The notes below the pieces were generated by a model. That model saw nothing but the letters and a program-made list of their open reading frames with translations, ran no database searches and was not told the origin of the DNA. The translations under genes and the position numbers were made by a program. 45,852 nt of DNA from Deltaproteobacteria bacterium (GTDB lineage: Bacteria > Myxococcota_A > UBA9160 > SZUA-336): positions 1 to 45,852 of the forward strand of contig VGRW01000023.1 of NCBI GenBank assembly GCA_016875225.1, in the 5' to 3' direction. Below, piece by piece: positions 1-12,500 of this stretch (position 1 is its first letter; each line of letters opens with the position of its first letter).

Positions 1-449
1 TTTTCGTCGAACGTGAAGGGCTCCGCGGGACCGATCGCCAGCTTCGCGAAGTCCGCGTGACGCGGGTTCAGCAGGAAGTTTCGCTCGCCGGGGACCACGG
101 CCGAGGGGACCTCGAGGCACGCCGAGTCGCCTGCCGCGATCCAGGCGGCGCCGATCTCTTGAAGCGCGCGCGGGCCTGGATGCCTGCGCCACTCCTTGGG
201 GAGAGTCCCGACGAGAGCCTGGCGGATCCTCACACCGTCGGGGATGTCGACCGTGAAGCTGACGAAGTCATCGGGGAGACGAGTCCGGTGAAGATGCACG
301 AGCTGCTCGAGAGCAGCGAGCGCGCGGCTCTCGGATGCGTAGATGACGCGGACACCCCGTGGATGCCAGCGACCGGGATAGAGAACCGCCCCGTCGCCAG
401 TGAACGCGCTGTCGGTGTGCCGCGCCTGACAGATCCGAAAGACGCGCAT
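1..449 (-). CDS. RES-domain toxin (partial, runs off left edge)
   Basis: The reading frame starts at ATG 449-447 and stays open to the window edge, giving about 149 visible residues, close to a full RES domain. It reads MRVFRICQARH, then a GRWHPRG stretch, a SRALAALEQLVHLH helix and CLEVPSAVVPGERNFLLNP. The conserved Arg, Glu and Ser that name the family fit the R of GRW, the E of AALEQL and the S of VPSAV. RES toxins of characterised pairs degrade NAD+ or ADP-ribosylate a target; that activity here follows from family membership. The start overlaps the antitoxin stop (TGATG, one shared base), so the two are translationally coupled. Only the extreme C-terminus is missing. Confidence 0.88.
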   Translation of the reverse strand, partial: MRVFRICQARHTDSAFTGDGAVLYPGRWHPRGVRVIYASESRALAALEQLVHLHRTRLPDDFVSFTVDIPDGVRIRQALVGTLPKEWRRHPGPRALQEIGAAWIAAGDSACLEVPSAVVPGERNFLLNPRHADFAKLAIGPAEPFTFDE

Positions 450-886
450 CAGCCGACGATGCCGTGCTCGATTCTGCCGAGAACGTCGTCGACCTGCTCC
501 GCGCCGATGTCGGTGTCGAGAAGGGCAAGCGGCTGCTGTTTGCCGAGCGACGGGTTCGGAGCCTGAATCCACTCGGCCGACTCCTCGAGATCGCCGAACA
601 CCCGGTTCGCGTGCGCGAGCACCCGTGCAAGCCGGTAGAGACGATCGGATTCATCCGCGGACAGGCGGCTCTGCTCCCTTCGCCGGAGCAGATTTCTCCG
701 CGAGAGATGCAGGATCGCGCACAGGACTTCGCGCGGGATCCCGTACTGCTCCATGACGGCCGTCAGCGAGGAGAAGGGCAAGCCTCCGCGCACCCGCATC
801 GCCAGGTCCTCCGGTGAGCGGAGGGCGCGACCGAGCACCTTCGCACCACCGAGGACGGAGACGACGCCGCCAAGCTCGCTCTTCAT
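449..886 (-). CDS. Xre/MbcA/ParS-family antitoxin (DUF2384)
   Basis: This 145-residue protein has a degenerate N-terminal helix-turn-helix region. Its C-terminus is the typical toxin-binding segment: ANRVFGDLEESAEWIQ, then PNPSLGKQQPLALLDTDIGA and a final GRIEHGIVG, the pattern of DUF2384 antitoxins. It precedes the RES toxin and shares one base with it, the standard Xre-RES order. It would neutralise the toxin and, as in the family, repress its own promoter. A perfect 14-bp palindrome at 929-942, about 43 nt upstream of the start, is a candidate operator. A GATAAA-like -10 lies only a few bases before the ATG, so the transcript may have almost no leader. Confidence 0.88.
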   Translation of the reverse strand: MKSELGGVVSVLGGAKVLGRALRSPEDLAMRVRGGLPFSSLTAVMEQYGIPREVLCAILHLSRRNLLRRREQSRLSADESDRLYRLARVLAHANRVFGDLEESAEWIQAPNPSLGKQQPLALLDTDIGAEQVDDVLGRIEHGIVG

Positions 887-928
887 CGCATCAATTTATC
901 GGCAACCGCGCCGTCTGGCGAGAGAGGC

Positions 929-942
929 GCGCCAATTGGCGC
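929..942. promoter_or_regulatory. 14-bp perfect palindrome upstream of the antitoxin
   Basis: GCGCCAATTGGCGC reads the same on both strands. It is in the 145-bp gap between the antitoxin start (886) and the end of the NnrS-like gene (1032). Xre-family antitoxins commonly bind such dyads to autoregulate, so this is a reasonable operator candidate. A second, weaker dyad (AGCGC, four bases, GCGCT) lies just to its right. Binding is inferred, not shown. Confidence 0.5.
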
Positions 943-1031
943 TTTCCGAGAAGCGCGCAAGCGCTGCTCCCGGCCGCAGTCCTGCTTCGCAACCCATCGC
1001 CAACACGCACATTTCTGTGCACCGGCCGATG

Positions 1032-2087
1032 TCAGGCCGACCCCTTCTCCACGCGGCTCACCGTCTGCACCAGGAACAGCAGCACGGCGAGCACGTTCAG
1101 CAGCGCCCCCCACGCCCGCAGCTCGTACACGCCGGAGAGATCTCCGATGAGCCGCAGCGCGAGGCCGGCGTTCAGCAGCGCCAGGTGGATCCAGAAGCGC
1201 GGGGCGAAGCGGATCTGCACGCGAAGGATGGCTGGGAAGATGATCGGGGCGTGGCCGAAGATCATAGAGAAGGCGAAGCCGACGAAGAGCGCGTGCAGGA
1301 TCGCGTCCCAGGCGGGGCCGGCTTGCGGCGCGCCCCAGGTGAGGGCGAACGCGCCGGAGAGCGCGAGCCACACGTGGCCGGAGAGGACGGCCCAGGCGAT
1401 GAAGCGCGGCAGGCCGGGCCGGCCGAGCGATTTGCGCGCGAGGTCCCAGCGCAGCAGCCAGACGGCGAGGCCGAGCCATGCCGCGCCCGACAGTCGCGCA
1501 CCGAGCTGCGCGTCCGCGAAGCCGACCAGCGGCCCGGCGATCGCGAGCGCGACGAGCGCGGCGAACGCGACGAGAGCCGCGCGCGTGGGCGCGAGCAGGC
1601 GCGAGAGCTCGAGGCGCTCGCCGGCGATGGTCAGCACCACGAAGGCGGCCCACAACGGGACCACGTCGACGAGCGCGCGGCCGGCGAGCCAGGCGAGCGC
1701 GCCGATCGCGAAGCAGGCGGCGCCGGCGAGCTGCGTGGCGGCCCAGCGCGTCGCGCGTTCGTAGAAGCCGAGCGCGAGGCCGGCGAAGAAGATGGCGCCG
1801 CCTGCCGCGATCGCGGCGCGGCCGGGAGCGACCGGGCCGCCGGCCCAGAGCGAGATCGTGCCGACACCGATCAGCACCGGGGCCGCGTAGCCGAAGGTGC
1901 GCTGAAGCGCGACGGCTTTTTCGAGCGAGATCAGCGTGCCGAGGAATCCAGCGAGCATCAGCGCGCCGTGCTGCGCCACGGCTTCCGGCGGAACGCTCGG
2001 CACGGCCCAGCCGACGCGGACCAGCCCGCCCGCAAGGCCCGCGAGGAGCGAGAGCATTCCCAGGATGAGCAGGGGCGCGCGTTGCAT
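1032..2087 (-). CDS. NnrS-like polytopic membrane protein
   Basis: The 351-residue protein is hydrophobic throughout, with about ten to twelve predicted membrane helices. Early in the sequence it has a histidine in AQHGALMLAGFLGT, and later GHVWLALSGA and the segment FSMIFGHAPIIFPAIL. That distribution of intramembrane histidines and the GHAP(V/I)I motif resemble the NnrS family, haem/copper-associated membrane proteins linked to nitric oxide stress. No nitric oxide reductase or nnrR-type gene is nearby, so the role is open. An AGTATA on the plus strand at 2095-2100 gives a minus-strand -10 (TATACT) seven bases before the ATG, suggesting a leaderless transcript. Confidence 0.6.
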   Translation of the reverse strand: MQRAPLLILGMLSLLAGLAGGLVRVGWAVPSVPPEAVAQHGALMLAGFLGTLISLEKAVALQRTFGYAAPVLIGVGTISLWAGGPVAPGRAAIAAGGAIFFAGLALGFYERATRWAATQLAGAACFAIGALAWLAGRALVDVVPLWAAFVVLTIAGERLELSRLLAPTRAALVAFAALVALAIAGPLVGFADAQLGARLSGAAWLGLAVWLLRWDLARKSLGRPGLPRFIAWAVLSGHVWLALSGAFALTWGAPQAGPAWDAILHALFVGFAFSMIFGHAPIIFPAILRVQIRFAPRFWIHLALLNAGLALRLIGDLSGVYELRAWGALLNVLAVLLFLVQTVSRVEKGSA

Positions 2088-2130
2088 CGGCGCGAGTATA
2101 GATGCGCAGACCGCGAGCTCGCCCTACCCG

Positions 2131-2146
2131 TATGATGGCCGTCATA
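2131..2146. promoter_or_regulatory. Near-palindrome with -10-like TATGAT before the radical SAM gene
   Basis: TATGATGGCCGTCATA is a 14-of-16 match to its own reverse complement. Its left arm TATGAT also matches the -10 consensus at five of six positions. It lies 43 bp before the preferred radical SAM start. No good -35 is visible at the expected distance, so this could be an activator- or repressor-controlled promoter. Function is inferred. Confidence 0.35.
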
Positions 2147-2188
2147 GGGCCGGGCCCGCGCCGCGGCCAGACTGCCGTGGAGGTTCCG

Positions 2189-3079
2189 ATGCAGGCCGTT
2201 CTCGAGGGCCACTACCGCGAAGACGCCCCGTACCCGTCGGTGATCGTGAACGTCACCGAGCGCTGCAACCTGAGCTGCGCGCACTGCTTCATCTACCGCG
2301 ACGCGAACCCGCTCTCGCCCGTGCGCCCGCGGGTCGCCGACGAGCCGACCGACGACGAGATGCTCGAGACGCTCGAGATGCTGCGCGACCGCCACGGCAT
2401 CCGCACAGCGCTCTGGATGGGCGGCGAGCCGCTGCTTCGCGGCCCGCTGATCGAGCGCGGCGTGAAGCTCTTCCCGCGCAACACCATCACCACCAACGGC
2501 ACGATCGAAGTTCCCGACCTGGGGCCGAACGTGCTCTACGTCGTCTCGCTCGACGGCCCCGAGGACGTGAACGACGCGATCCGCGGCCGCGGCAGCTACA
2601 AGCGCGTGATGCAGAACCTGCGCCGGCTGCCGGAGGATCTGTCCTCGCCGGTGCAGGTGCAGTGCACGGTCACGCGCCGCAACCAGGACCGGCTCGAGGA
2701 GCTGGTGCGCGAGCTGCAGAAGACGCGCGTGGGCTGGATGAGCTTCTCGTTCTACGTGCCGCGCGCGAGCGACGACGGGCCCGACGCCTGGCCCGACAAC
2801 GAGGCGCGCGTGCCCGCGGTGCGCGAGGTGATGCGGCTTCGCAACGAGTACCCGGGCTTCGTGCGCAACACGCGGCGCAGCCTGGAGCTGATGCTCCCCG
2901 AGCACGCGGAGCGAGTCACCGCCGCCTGCCCGGCGCGCGAGCGCGTGCTGCCGCTCTACCTGGACGGGCACGTCTTCCGCACGCCGGGCTGCTGCTACGG
3001 GAACGACGTGGACTGCGTGCGCTGCGGCGCCTGGGTCGTGTTCCACCTGGCGGCCGAGCTCGAGGGGCACGCGTCGTGA
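2189..3079 (+). CDS. Radical SAM protein with C-terminal cysteine cluster
   Basis: This 296-residue protein has the radical SAM CxxxCxxC motif at C26, C30 and C33, followed by the ALWMGGEPLLR segment typical of the SAM-binding GGE region and the VVSLDGPEDV strand. Cysteines at about 247, 268, 269, 276 and 279 (CCYGNDVDCVRCG) could bind an auxiliary iron-sulfur cluster, as in SPASM or twitch proteins. ATG 2189 is preferred because GTGGAGG precedes it and the core fold begins soon after; an upstream in-frame start at 2102 would add a low-complexity Arg/Pro tail. It overlaps the hydrolase gene by 4 nt (GTGA). The substrate is unknown. Confidence 0.85.
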   Translation: MQAVLEGHYREDAPYPSVIVNVTERCNLSCAHCFIYRDANPLSPVRPRVADEPTDDEMLETLEMLRDRHGIRTALWMGGEPLLRGPLIERGVKLFPRNTITTNGTIEVPDLGPNVLYVVSLDGPEDVNDAIRGRGSYKRVMQNLRRLPEDLSSPVQVQCTVTRRNQDRLEELVRELQKTRVGWMSFSFYVPRASDDGPDAWPDNEARVPAVREVMRLRNEYPGFVRNTRRSLELMLPEHAERVTAACPARERVLPLYLDGHVFRTPGCCYGNDVDCVRCGAWVVFHLAAELEGHAS

Positions 3080-3999
3080 GCGCCGCGAAGCCGACACGCG
3101 AGAGTGTCGAGTTCGAGAGCCGCGGCCAGACCTGCCGCGGCTGGCTCTACCGCCCCGCGGGGCCGGCCGGCGCGCGCGTGCCCGCGGTGGTGATGGCGCA
3201 CGGCTTCTCGGCGGTGAAGGAGATGTTCCTGCCCGCCTTCGCGGAGCGCTTCGCGGCCGCGGGCTGCGCGGTGCTGGTGTTCGACTTCCGCTTCCTGGGC
3301 GCGAGCGACGGCGAGCCGCGCGGGCAGGTGTTCCCGTTCGAGCAGCACGAGGACTACCGAAACGCGATCTCGTGGGTGACGCTTGCGCCCGGCATCGACC
3401 CCGCGCGCATCGGCCTCTGGGGCAGCTCGTACAGCGGCGGGCACACGCTGCACCTGGCCGCGTTCGACCGGCGCGTGAAGGCGGCCGTGGCGCAGGTGCC
3501 CGCGGTGCGCGCGTGGCCGCTTCTGCTCGCGCTTCTGGGCCGGCCCGGGCTCGACGCGTTCCTCGCCCAGATCTCGGCCGACCGCGTGGAGCGCTTCAAG
3601 ACCGGCGCGGTGACGGAGATCCCCGTCGTAGCAAAGCCCGGCCAGCCCAGCGTGCTGGCCGCGCCCGACGCGTGGGAATGGTTCCAGCGCACGGGCGCCG
3701 CGGTCGCGCCGAGCTGGCGCAACGCCGTCACGCTGGAGTCGCTGGAGAAGATGCTCGAGTACGACCCGCCCGGCGCGATCGAGCTGGTCTCGCCCACGCC
3801 GCTGCTCGTGATCGGGGCGAAGAACGACTCGCTGATCCCGATCGAGCAGCTGCGCGCCGCGGTCGCGCGCGCGGGCGAGCCCAAGCGCTACCTCGAGCTC
3901 GACTGCGGACACTTCGATGTGTACGACACGGAGCCCTGGTTCGAGCGCGCCGCGAGCGCCGCGACGGACTGGTTCCGGCAGCACCTGGGCGCGGGCTGA
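3076..3999 (+). CDS. Alpha/beta hydrolase (CocE/dienelactone hydrolase-like)
   Basis: This 307-residue serine hydrolase starts at GTG 3076 inside the radical SAM stop (GTGA), so the two are coupled. MAHGFSAVKEMFL forms the oxyanion-hole loop. The nucleophile elbow GSSYSG places Ser118 in the GxSYxG arrangement seen in CocE/S15-type enzymes. Asp251 (GAKNDSLIP) and His279 (CGHFDVY) complete the triad at the expected spacing. No signal peptide is apparent, so it should be cytosolic. It would hydrolyse an ester, thioester or amide; the tight link to the radical SAM enzyme suggests they act on the same small molecule or peptide, which is inference. It ends 12 bp before the convergent CPBP gene. 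Confidence 0.85.
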   Translation: MSAAKPTRESVEFESRGQTCRGWLYRPAGPAGARVPAVVMAHGFSAVKEMFLPAFAERFAAAGCAVLVFDFRFLGASDGEPRGQVFPFEQHEDYRNAISWVTLAPGIDPARIGLWGSSYSGGHTLHLAAFDRRVKAAVAQVPAVRAWPLLLALLGRPGLDAFLAQISADRVERFKTGAVTEIPVVAKPGQPSVLAAPDAWEWFQRTGAAVAPSWRNAVTLESLEKMLEYDPPGAIELVSPTPLLVIGAKNDSLIPIEQLRAAVARAGEPKRYLELDCGHFDVYDTEPWFERAASAATDWFRQHLGAG

Positions 4000-4011
4000 G
4001 CTTCCGGGGGC

Positions 4012-4841
4012 TCAGACCTCCGGCGGCGCGGCAGGCGCGCTCTCGCCGCGCGATGCGACGCGCAGCAGCGCGAGGCCGATTCCCGTGAGCGCGCCCGCGC
4101 CGAGCAGCCAGGCGAGCGGCGTGTGCGCTGCGGTGGTGTCGTCGAAGCCGGCGATGCCGAAGACCTGGTAGAGCGCGCCCAGGGTGATCACGCCGGTGAG
4201 CGCGTGCAGGGCGATCGACGGCCAGAGCGATCGGGACGCCTGGCGCAGCACCGCCAGCACGAGCGAGTTCGCGAACGCCGGCGCGACGCCCCATACGCCG
4301 CCGAAGATCAGTCCGCTGGCGACGCCGCTCATCAGCGCGCCGAGCACGATGCCGAGACCGAGCCCGAGCCTGGCGACCGCGAGCGGCTGCAGGATGCCGC
4401 GGAAGAAGAGCTCGTAGGCGAGCGGGAACACGGCGATCTGCACCACCGCGAGCATCACTCCCCAGAATGGCGGCGTCTCGGGCGCCTCGCCCGCCGCCGT
4501 GAGCTCGAGCGGCGGCGGGAACGCCGCCTTCACCAGGTTGTCGATCTCGCTGGTGAGCAGCACGGACGCGGCCAGGAACGCGACCGCGAGCCAGGCCGTC
4601 GCCGGTGCGCGCACGAGCGCGAGCCGCTCGAGCGGAGGCTCGCGAAACCGCGAAGCGCAGAGCGTGAACATGCCGCCGTAGGCGAGCACCGCGGCCATGC
4701 CGACCACCGGCACCGTGCCGCGAAAGCCGATCAGGAGCAGCACCGTCACGCAGACCATGTGGACCAGCGGCGCGAGCAGCGCGAGCACGAAGGCGAACTC
4801 GAGCGTGAGCGGCGGGCGGGCTCCGGCGTCGCGGTCGGGAA

Positions 4842-4845
<4 letters not shown>
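4012..4845 (-). CDS. CPBP-family intramembrane metalloprotease homologue
   Basis: This 277-residue membrane protein has about seven to eight hydrophobic segments. Its central [13 protein letters not shown] corresponds to motif 1 of the CPBP (CAAX protease and bacteriocin-processing) family, normally EExxxR; only one of the two glutamates is present here. [13 protein letters not shown] supplies the later conserved histidine. Without the paired glutamate it may be a weak protease or a non-peptidase member. ATG 4845-4843 overlaps the uvrA stop (ATGA), making it the last gene of the mfd-uvrA operon. A role in excision repair is not implied by the family and may be coincidental. Confidence 0.75.
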
Positions 4846-7669
<2,824 letters not shown>

Positions 7670-7673
<4 letters not shown>

Positions 7674-8632
7674 TGCAGCTCCGGCGCGACGATCTCGACG
7701 TAGCGGTTCTTCCGCACGTCTGCGAGCCACTTCTCGAACTCGGGCATGGTGCGGCGCTCGATCAGCTCGCCGCGAAGCTTGTCCGCGACCTGCTCGAACG
7801 ACACCGTCGAAGGATCGAAGCGGTCGAGGAACTGGAACAGGTTCTCGCCGTGCGCGTTCTCGATCACGTCGGTGATCTCGCCGGGCTTCAGCCCGAAGAC
7901 CGCGCTCTTGATCAGATCCGGCGCGTCCTCTTCGCGGAAGACCGTGAGCCCGCCCTGCTGCGCCGTCGGCGCCCCGGAGTACTTGCGCGCGAGCCCGCCG
8001 AAGTCGCCATTCTGGCGCGCCTGATCGCGGAGCTGCGCGGCGAACGCCCGCGCCTTCTCGCGCGTTTCCGGCGGGGCGTCCGACGGCACGGCGATCAGGA
8101 TGTGCAGCACCCGGATCCGCTCGCCGGGCCTGGCCTGCCCGTAGCGCTCGTCGTAGAGCTTGCGCACTTCCTCGTCGCTCACGCGGACCCGGCCCTGCAC
8201 CGAGCCGGAGATCATCTTCATGCGCGTGATCTGCTTGCCGAGCTGCTCGCGGTAGGCGGCGCGCGGAAGGCCCTGCTCGGCCGCGGCGGCGTAGATCGCG
8301 TCGGCCGCGATGCCCTCCTCCTCGGCGATTCCGTTCACCGCCGCGTCGATCTCCTCTTCGCTCGCGGCGATGCCCTGGAACTTGGCGACCTGCAGGATCA
8401 GCCGGTCGTCGATCAGGCTCTTCAGCGCGTTGTCGCGAATCTGCTTCATCTCCTGGGGCGTCAGCGGGTGGTCCTTCGGCACGCGGGCGGCCACGGACTG
8501 CATCGCCGATCGCACCTCGGAGAGCAGCACCACCTCGTCCCCGACGATCGCGGCCACGCCGTCTGCGACCTCGGCACGGGCGATGCCGCTCGCGGCCAGG
8601 AGCATCAGCAGCAGGCAGAGCTTGTCTCTCAT
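7670..8632 (-). CDS. surA: SurA-like periplasmic peptidyl-prolyl isomerase/chaperone
   Basis: This 320-residue exported chaperone begins with a signal peptide (cleavage probably after GIARA). An N-terminal SurA domain follows ([19 protein letters not shown]), then helical segments, one parvulin (rotamase) domain starting at [14 protein letters not shown] and containing [12 protein letters not shown] and QQGGLTVF, and a C-terminal helix. SurA assists outer-membrane protein folding in the periplasm. E. coli SurA has two parvulin domains and is longer; single-domain versions are usual in delta-type lineages. Its ATG overlaps the stop of the upstream PPIase (ATGA), and its stop overlaps uvrA. Confidence 0.88.
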
Positions 8633-9501
8633 CGCAGCGTCTCCAGATACGCGTCGTTCGAGCGGATCTCGGCGCTCCTGCGCAGGCCGCGCAGCCACTC
8701 GCGGCGCAGCTCCTCGAGATTGCGCTGGCCGAGCTCCGCCTCGAGCCGCTCGCGGAGCTCGTCGAAGCCGGGCTCCCGAGCCGGGATCTTGCGCTCCAGG
8801 AAGAAGATGTGGAAGCCGTACGGCGACTCGACCACGGCCGAGAACTGCCCCTCTTCGAGCTCGAAGGCGCGGTCGAACGCCTCGGGGAGCTCCCCGCGCG
8901 CGAACGCCGGCAGCTCGCCGCCGCTCGCGGCCTCGGGCGCGATGCTGTGCTCGCGCGCCGCGGCGGCGAAGTCCCCGCCCGACTCGAGCTGCGTTCGCAG
9001 TCGCTCGGCCTTCGCGCGCTCCTCGACCACGATCTGTCGTACCTGCGCGCGCTCGGGCTGCGCGTACTCGCTGCGGTGCTCGTCGAAGTAGGCGCGCAGC
9101 GCGCTCTCGGGCACGCGCATTCGCGGGGCGAGCTCGACCAGCGCGATGCGGTCGACGATCATCTCGCGGCGCACGCTCTCGCGGTAGCGCGGATCGTCGT
9201 CCTTCCACTCCTCGCCGTGGAGCATGTGCAGGCGGTCGGTCACCTCCGTGTCGGCGACGCTCACCCCGGCTTCGGACGCGCGGTTCAGAGCGACCTGGGC
9301 CGACACCAGGCGGTTCAGCTCCTCGGTCACGACGTCGCCGCGATCGGCGTCCGGCTCCTCCTCGAGCCGCTGCTCCACCAGGCGCCGCAGCTCCGCGGCG
9401 GGAATCCGCACGCCGTCGACCTCGGCGGCCCAGGCGTCGTCGCGCCCGCCGTCACCGCAGCCGAGCAACAGCCCGAGGAGCGCCACGATCACTCGCTTCA
9501 T
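8629..9501 (-). CDS. Parvulin-type peptidyl-prolyl isomerase lipoprotein (PrsA-like)
   Basis: This 290-residue protein starts with [15 protein letters not shown], a lipoprotein signal with lipid-modified Cys15. A SurA/PrsA-type N-terminal helical domain follows, and then a PPIC domain ([55 protein letters not shown]). It would act as a membrane-anchored folding factor in the periplasm. It lies between mfd and surA with 4-nt overlaps on both sides. A prsA/surA pair after mfd is a known arrangement in several deltaproteobacteria. It differs from the downstream SurA in its lipid anchor, so the two probably split the work. Confidence 0.88.
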   Translation of the reverse strand: MKRVIVALLGLLLGCGDGGRDDAWAAEVDGVRIPAAELRRLVEQRLEEEPDADRGDVVTEELNRLVSAQVALNRASEAGVSVADTEVTDRLHMLHGEEWKDDDPRYRESVRREMIVDRIALVELAPRMRVPESALRAYFDEHRSEYAQPERAQVRQIVVEERAKAERLRTQLESGGDFAAAAREHSIAPEAASGGELPAFARGELPEAFDRAFELEEGQFSAVVESPYGFHIFFLERKIPAREPGFDELRERLEAELGQRNLEELRREWLRGLRRSAEIRSNDAYLETLR

Positions 9502-12500
9502 CGGCTGGCGCTCCTTTCGACCGGCGTGCCCTCGCCGGGCTGGAGAAGATCGAGAAGGCCGAAGCTCTCGGCCAGTGCGTCGCCCGGCTCGCGCAGGCGC
9601 AGGCCCAGGCGCCGGTCCGGATAGGCGCGGATCTGCGCCCCGGGGCGACCAATCACGCGCACCAGCCGGCTCGGGTCGACGGCCGCGCGCTCGGCGATGC
9701 GCAGCTGAAGCTCGCCGTTTCGCACCTCCACGGAGAGCACGCCCAGGCTGCGGCAGCGGATCTTGAGCCGGATCACCTCGAGCAGGTTCTGCGCCGCGTC
9801 GGGCAGCGCGCCGAAGCGATCGAGGAGATCGCCGCGCAGCGCGGCGAGCTCCTCGTCGTCGCGCGCCGAGGAGAGCTGCTTGTAGAGCGCGAGCCGCTGC
9901 GAGACCTCGGGCACGTAGCTCTCGGGAAGCAGCGCGGGGAGCGGCAGCCGGATCTCGGGGTCGATCGCGTCTGCGGTCTGCTCGCCGCGCAGGCGCGCCA
10001 TCGCCTCGTCCATCATCTCCATGTACAGGTCGTAGCCGACCGACGCGATGTGCCCGGACTGCTCGCCGCCGAGCAGGTTTCCCGCGCCGCGGATCTCGAG
10101 GTCCTCGGTCGCGAGTCGGAAGCCCGCGCCCAGCTCCGAGAGGTCCTGGATCGCCTCGATCCGTCGCTGCGCGTCGTCGCTGATCTGCCCGGTGGCGGGC
10201 AGCAGCAGGTACGCGTAGGCGCGCCGGTCTCCGCGGCCGACGCGACCGCGAAGCTGGTAGAGCTGCGCCAGCCCGAACATGTCGGCGCGGTGGATCAGGA
10301 TCGTGTTGGCATTGGGAATGTCGAGCCCGGACTCGATGATCGCCGTACACACGAGAACGTCGTACTCGCGGTGCATGAAGGCGAGCATCACGCGCTCCAG
10401 CTTCTGCGCCGACATCTGCCCGTGCGCGATCCCGAAGCGCGCGGACGGCAGGATGCGCTGCAGGTAGCCGGCGATCTCGCCGATCGTCTCGACGCGGTTG
10501 TGCACGAAGAAGACCTGCCCGCCGCGGCGCAGCTCGCGCTCGACCGCCTCGGAGATCAGCTCCTGCGACACGCGCGCGATCTGCGTGCGCACCGCCGTGC
10601 GGTCGGGGGGCGGAGTGGCGATCACCGACAGATCGCGCATTCCCGAGAACGCCATCTGCAGGGTGCGCGGGATCGGAGTCGCCGAGAGCGTGAGCACGTC
10701 GACGAGCTTGCGCAGCTGCTTCAGCCGCTCCTTGTGCGCCACGCCGAAGCGGTGCTCCTCGTCGACGATCAGAAGACCGAGATTCCGGAACGTGATGTCC
10801 TTCGAGAGCAGGCGGTGCGTGCCGACGACGAGGTCGATCTTGCCGCTGGCCAGCCCCTCGCGCACCTCGCGAAGCTGCTTGGGCGACGAGAGCCGCGACA
10901 GGCCGGCGATCTCCACCGGCGTGCCGGCGAAGCGCTCCCGGATCGTCTCGAGGTGCTGTTGACACAGAACGGTGGTGGGCACCAGGAAGGCGACCTGGCG
11001 GCCCGACATGGCGCACAGGTACGCGGCCCGGCACGCGACCTCGGTCTTGCCGAAGCCGACGTCGCCGCAGACCAGCCGGTCCATCGGCCGCCGCTTGCGC
11101 ATGTCGCCCAGCACGTCGTCGGTGACCTTGCGCTGGTCGGGCGTGTCGTCCCAGCGGAAGCGCGCCTCGAACTCCTCGTAGGCCGCGTCGGGCGCGGGAA
11201 AGGCCGTTCCCTCGAGCGTCTCGCGGGCGGCGACCACGGCGAGGAGCGCCTCGGCCATGTCCTGCACCGCGCGGCGCACGCGGGTCTTCGTGCGGGTCCA
11301 GCCCTGGCCGCCGAGACGGTCGAGCGCGGGGCTCGCGTCCTCGGCGGAGGCGTAGCGCTGGACCTGTCCCAGCCGCGACACCGGCACGTAGAGCTTGTCG
11401 GCCTTGTCGTAGAGCAGCAGCAGGAACTCCTGCTCGCCTCCTGACACGGAAATGCGTACCAGGCCGCCGAAGCGCCCGATGCCGTGCTCGGCGTGGACCA
11501 GGAAGTCGCCCTCCTGGATCTGCGCGAGCCGCTCGATCGCGTTCGTCTGGCGCGTGATCCGCACCGCGCGGCGCTGCTGGCGCTGGCCGAAGACGTTCTG
11601 CTCGGTGAGCACGACGAGCGCGTCGTCCGGAAGCTCGAAGCCGTCGGCGAGCGGCGCCACCCCGACGTCGATCTCTCCCGGCTCCGGGAGGGCCGCGAAC
11701 GCGTGGCCGCGAGCGATGGGCAGCGCCAGCCCGTAGTCCGAGAGGATGTCGACGAGCCGCTCCGCCGCGGACGGCGTCGGGCAGACGATGCGCACGCGTC
11801 GCTTCTGCTCGCGCCAGGTCGCGAGCCTGCGCGAGAGCGGCTGGAGCGCGTGTCCGCTGCCGCGCTGCTCCTCGATCTCGCGCCGCAGGTCGCGGTGGTC
11901 GTCGCCGCGCACGTCGACGACCTGCTCGCGCACCAGCGGGTCGGGAATCCCCAGCGGGTCGAGGAGCACGGGGTTGCGCGCGAGCAGCGCCTTCCACGCG
12001 GAGTCGTCACTCACGTACAGCGAGAGCGGCTCGCAGACCAGCCGGTCCTGCGCCGCGGCGCGCTCGTGGCCGCCGAAGACCTCGCCCATGTATGCGAGCG
12101 CGCGCGTTCGGCCGGCCTCGGGATCGTCGATCAGAATGCGCGTGGACGGCGGCAGATAGTCGAAGACGGTCTCGAGCTCGTCGTGGAGCAGGGCCTCCAG
12201 GTTCTCGACGCCCGGCGGCAGCGACCGGCGCGCGAACGCCTCGGTGACGCTGTAGATCTGCGACTCGGGCAGGCTCCGCTCGCGGCCGCGGCGCCGGACG
12301 TCCTGGATCAGCGCGTCGACGTCGCTCGGCACGCGATAGGCGCGCGGCGGAATCGCGACGATCGAGTCGAGCTCGCCCTCTGAACGCTGGGTCGTCGGGT
12401 CGAAGCGGCGCAACGACCCGATCGAGTCGAAGTCGAACTCGATCCGCACCGGCCGGTCGAGCTGGGGCGGGAACAGGTCGACGATCCCGCCGCGCGCGCC

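Noticed and set aside
1936-3999. A long frame joining antisense NnrS sequence to the hydrolase
   Set aside because: Only the part after GTG 3076 looks like protein; the rest overlaps the radical SAM gene in another frame.
8310-11444. Very long plus-strand open frame antisense to mfd and the PPIase genes
   Set aside because: Its translation is Arg/Ala/Ser-rich and low in complexity, a typical shadow of G+C-rich genes; the minus-strand genes have full family motifs.
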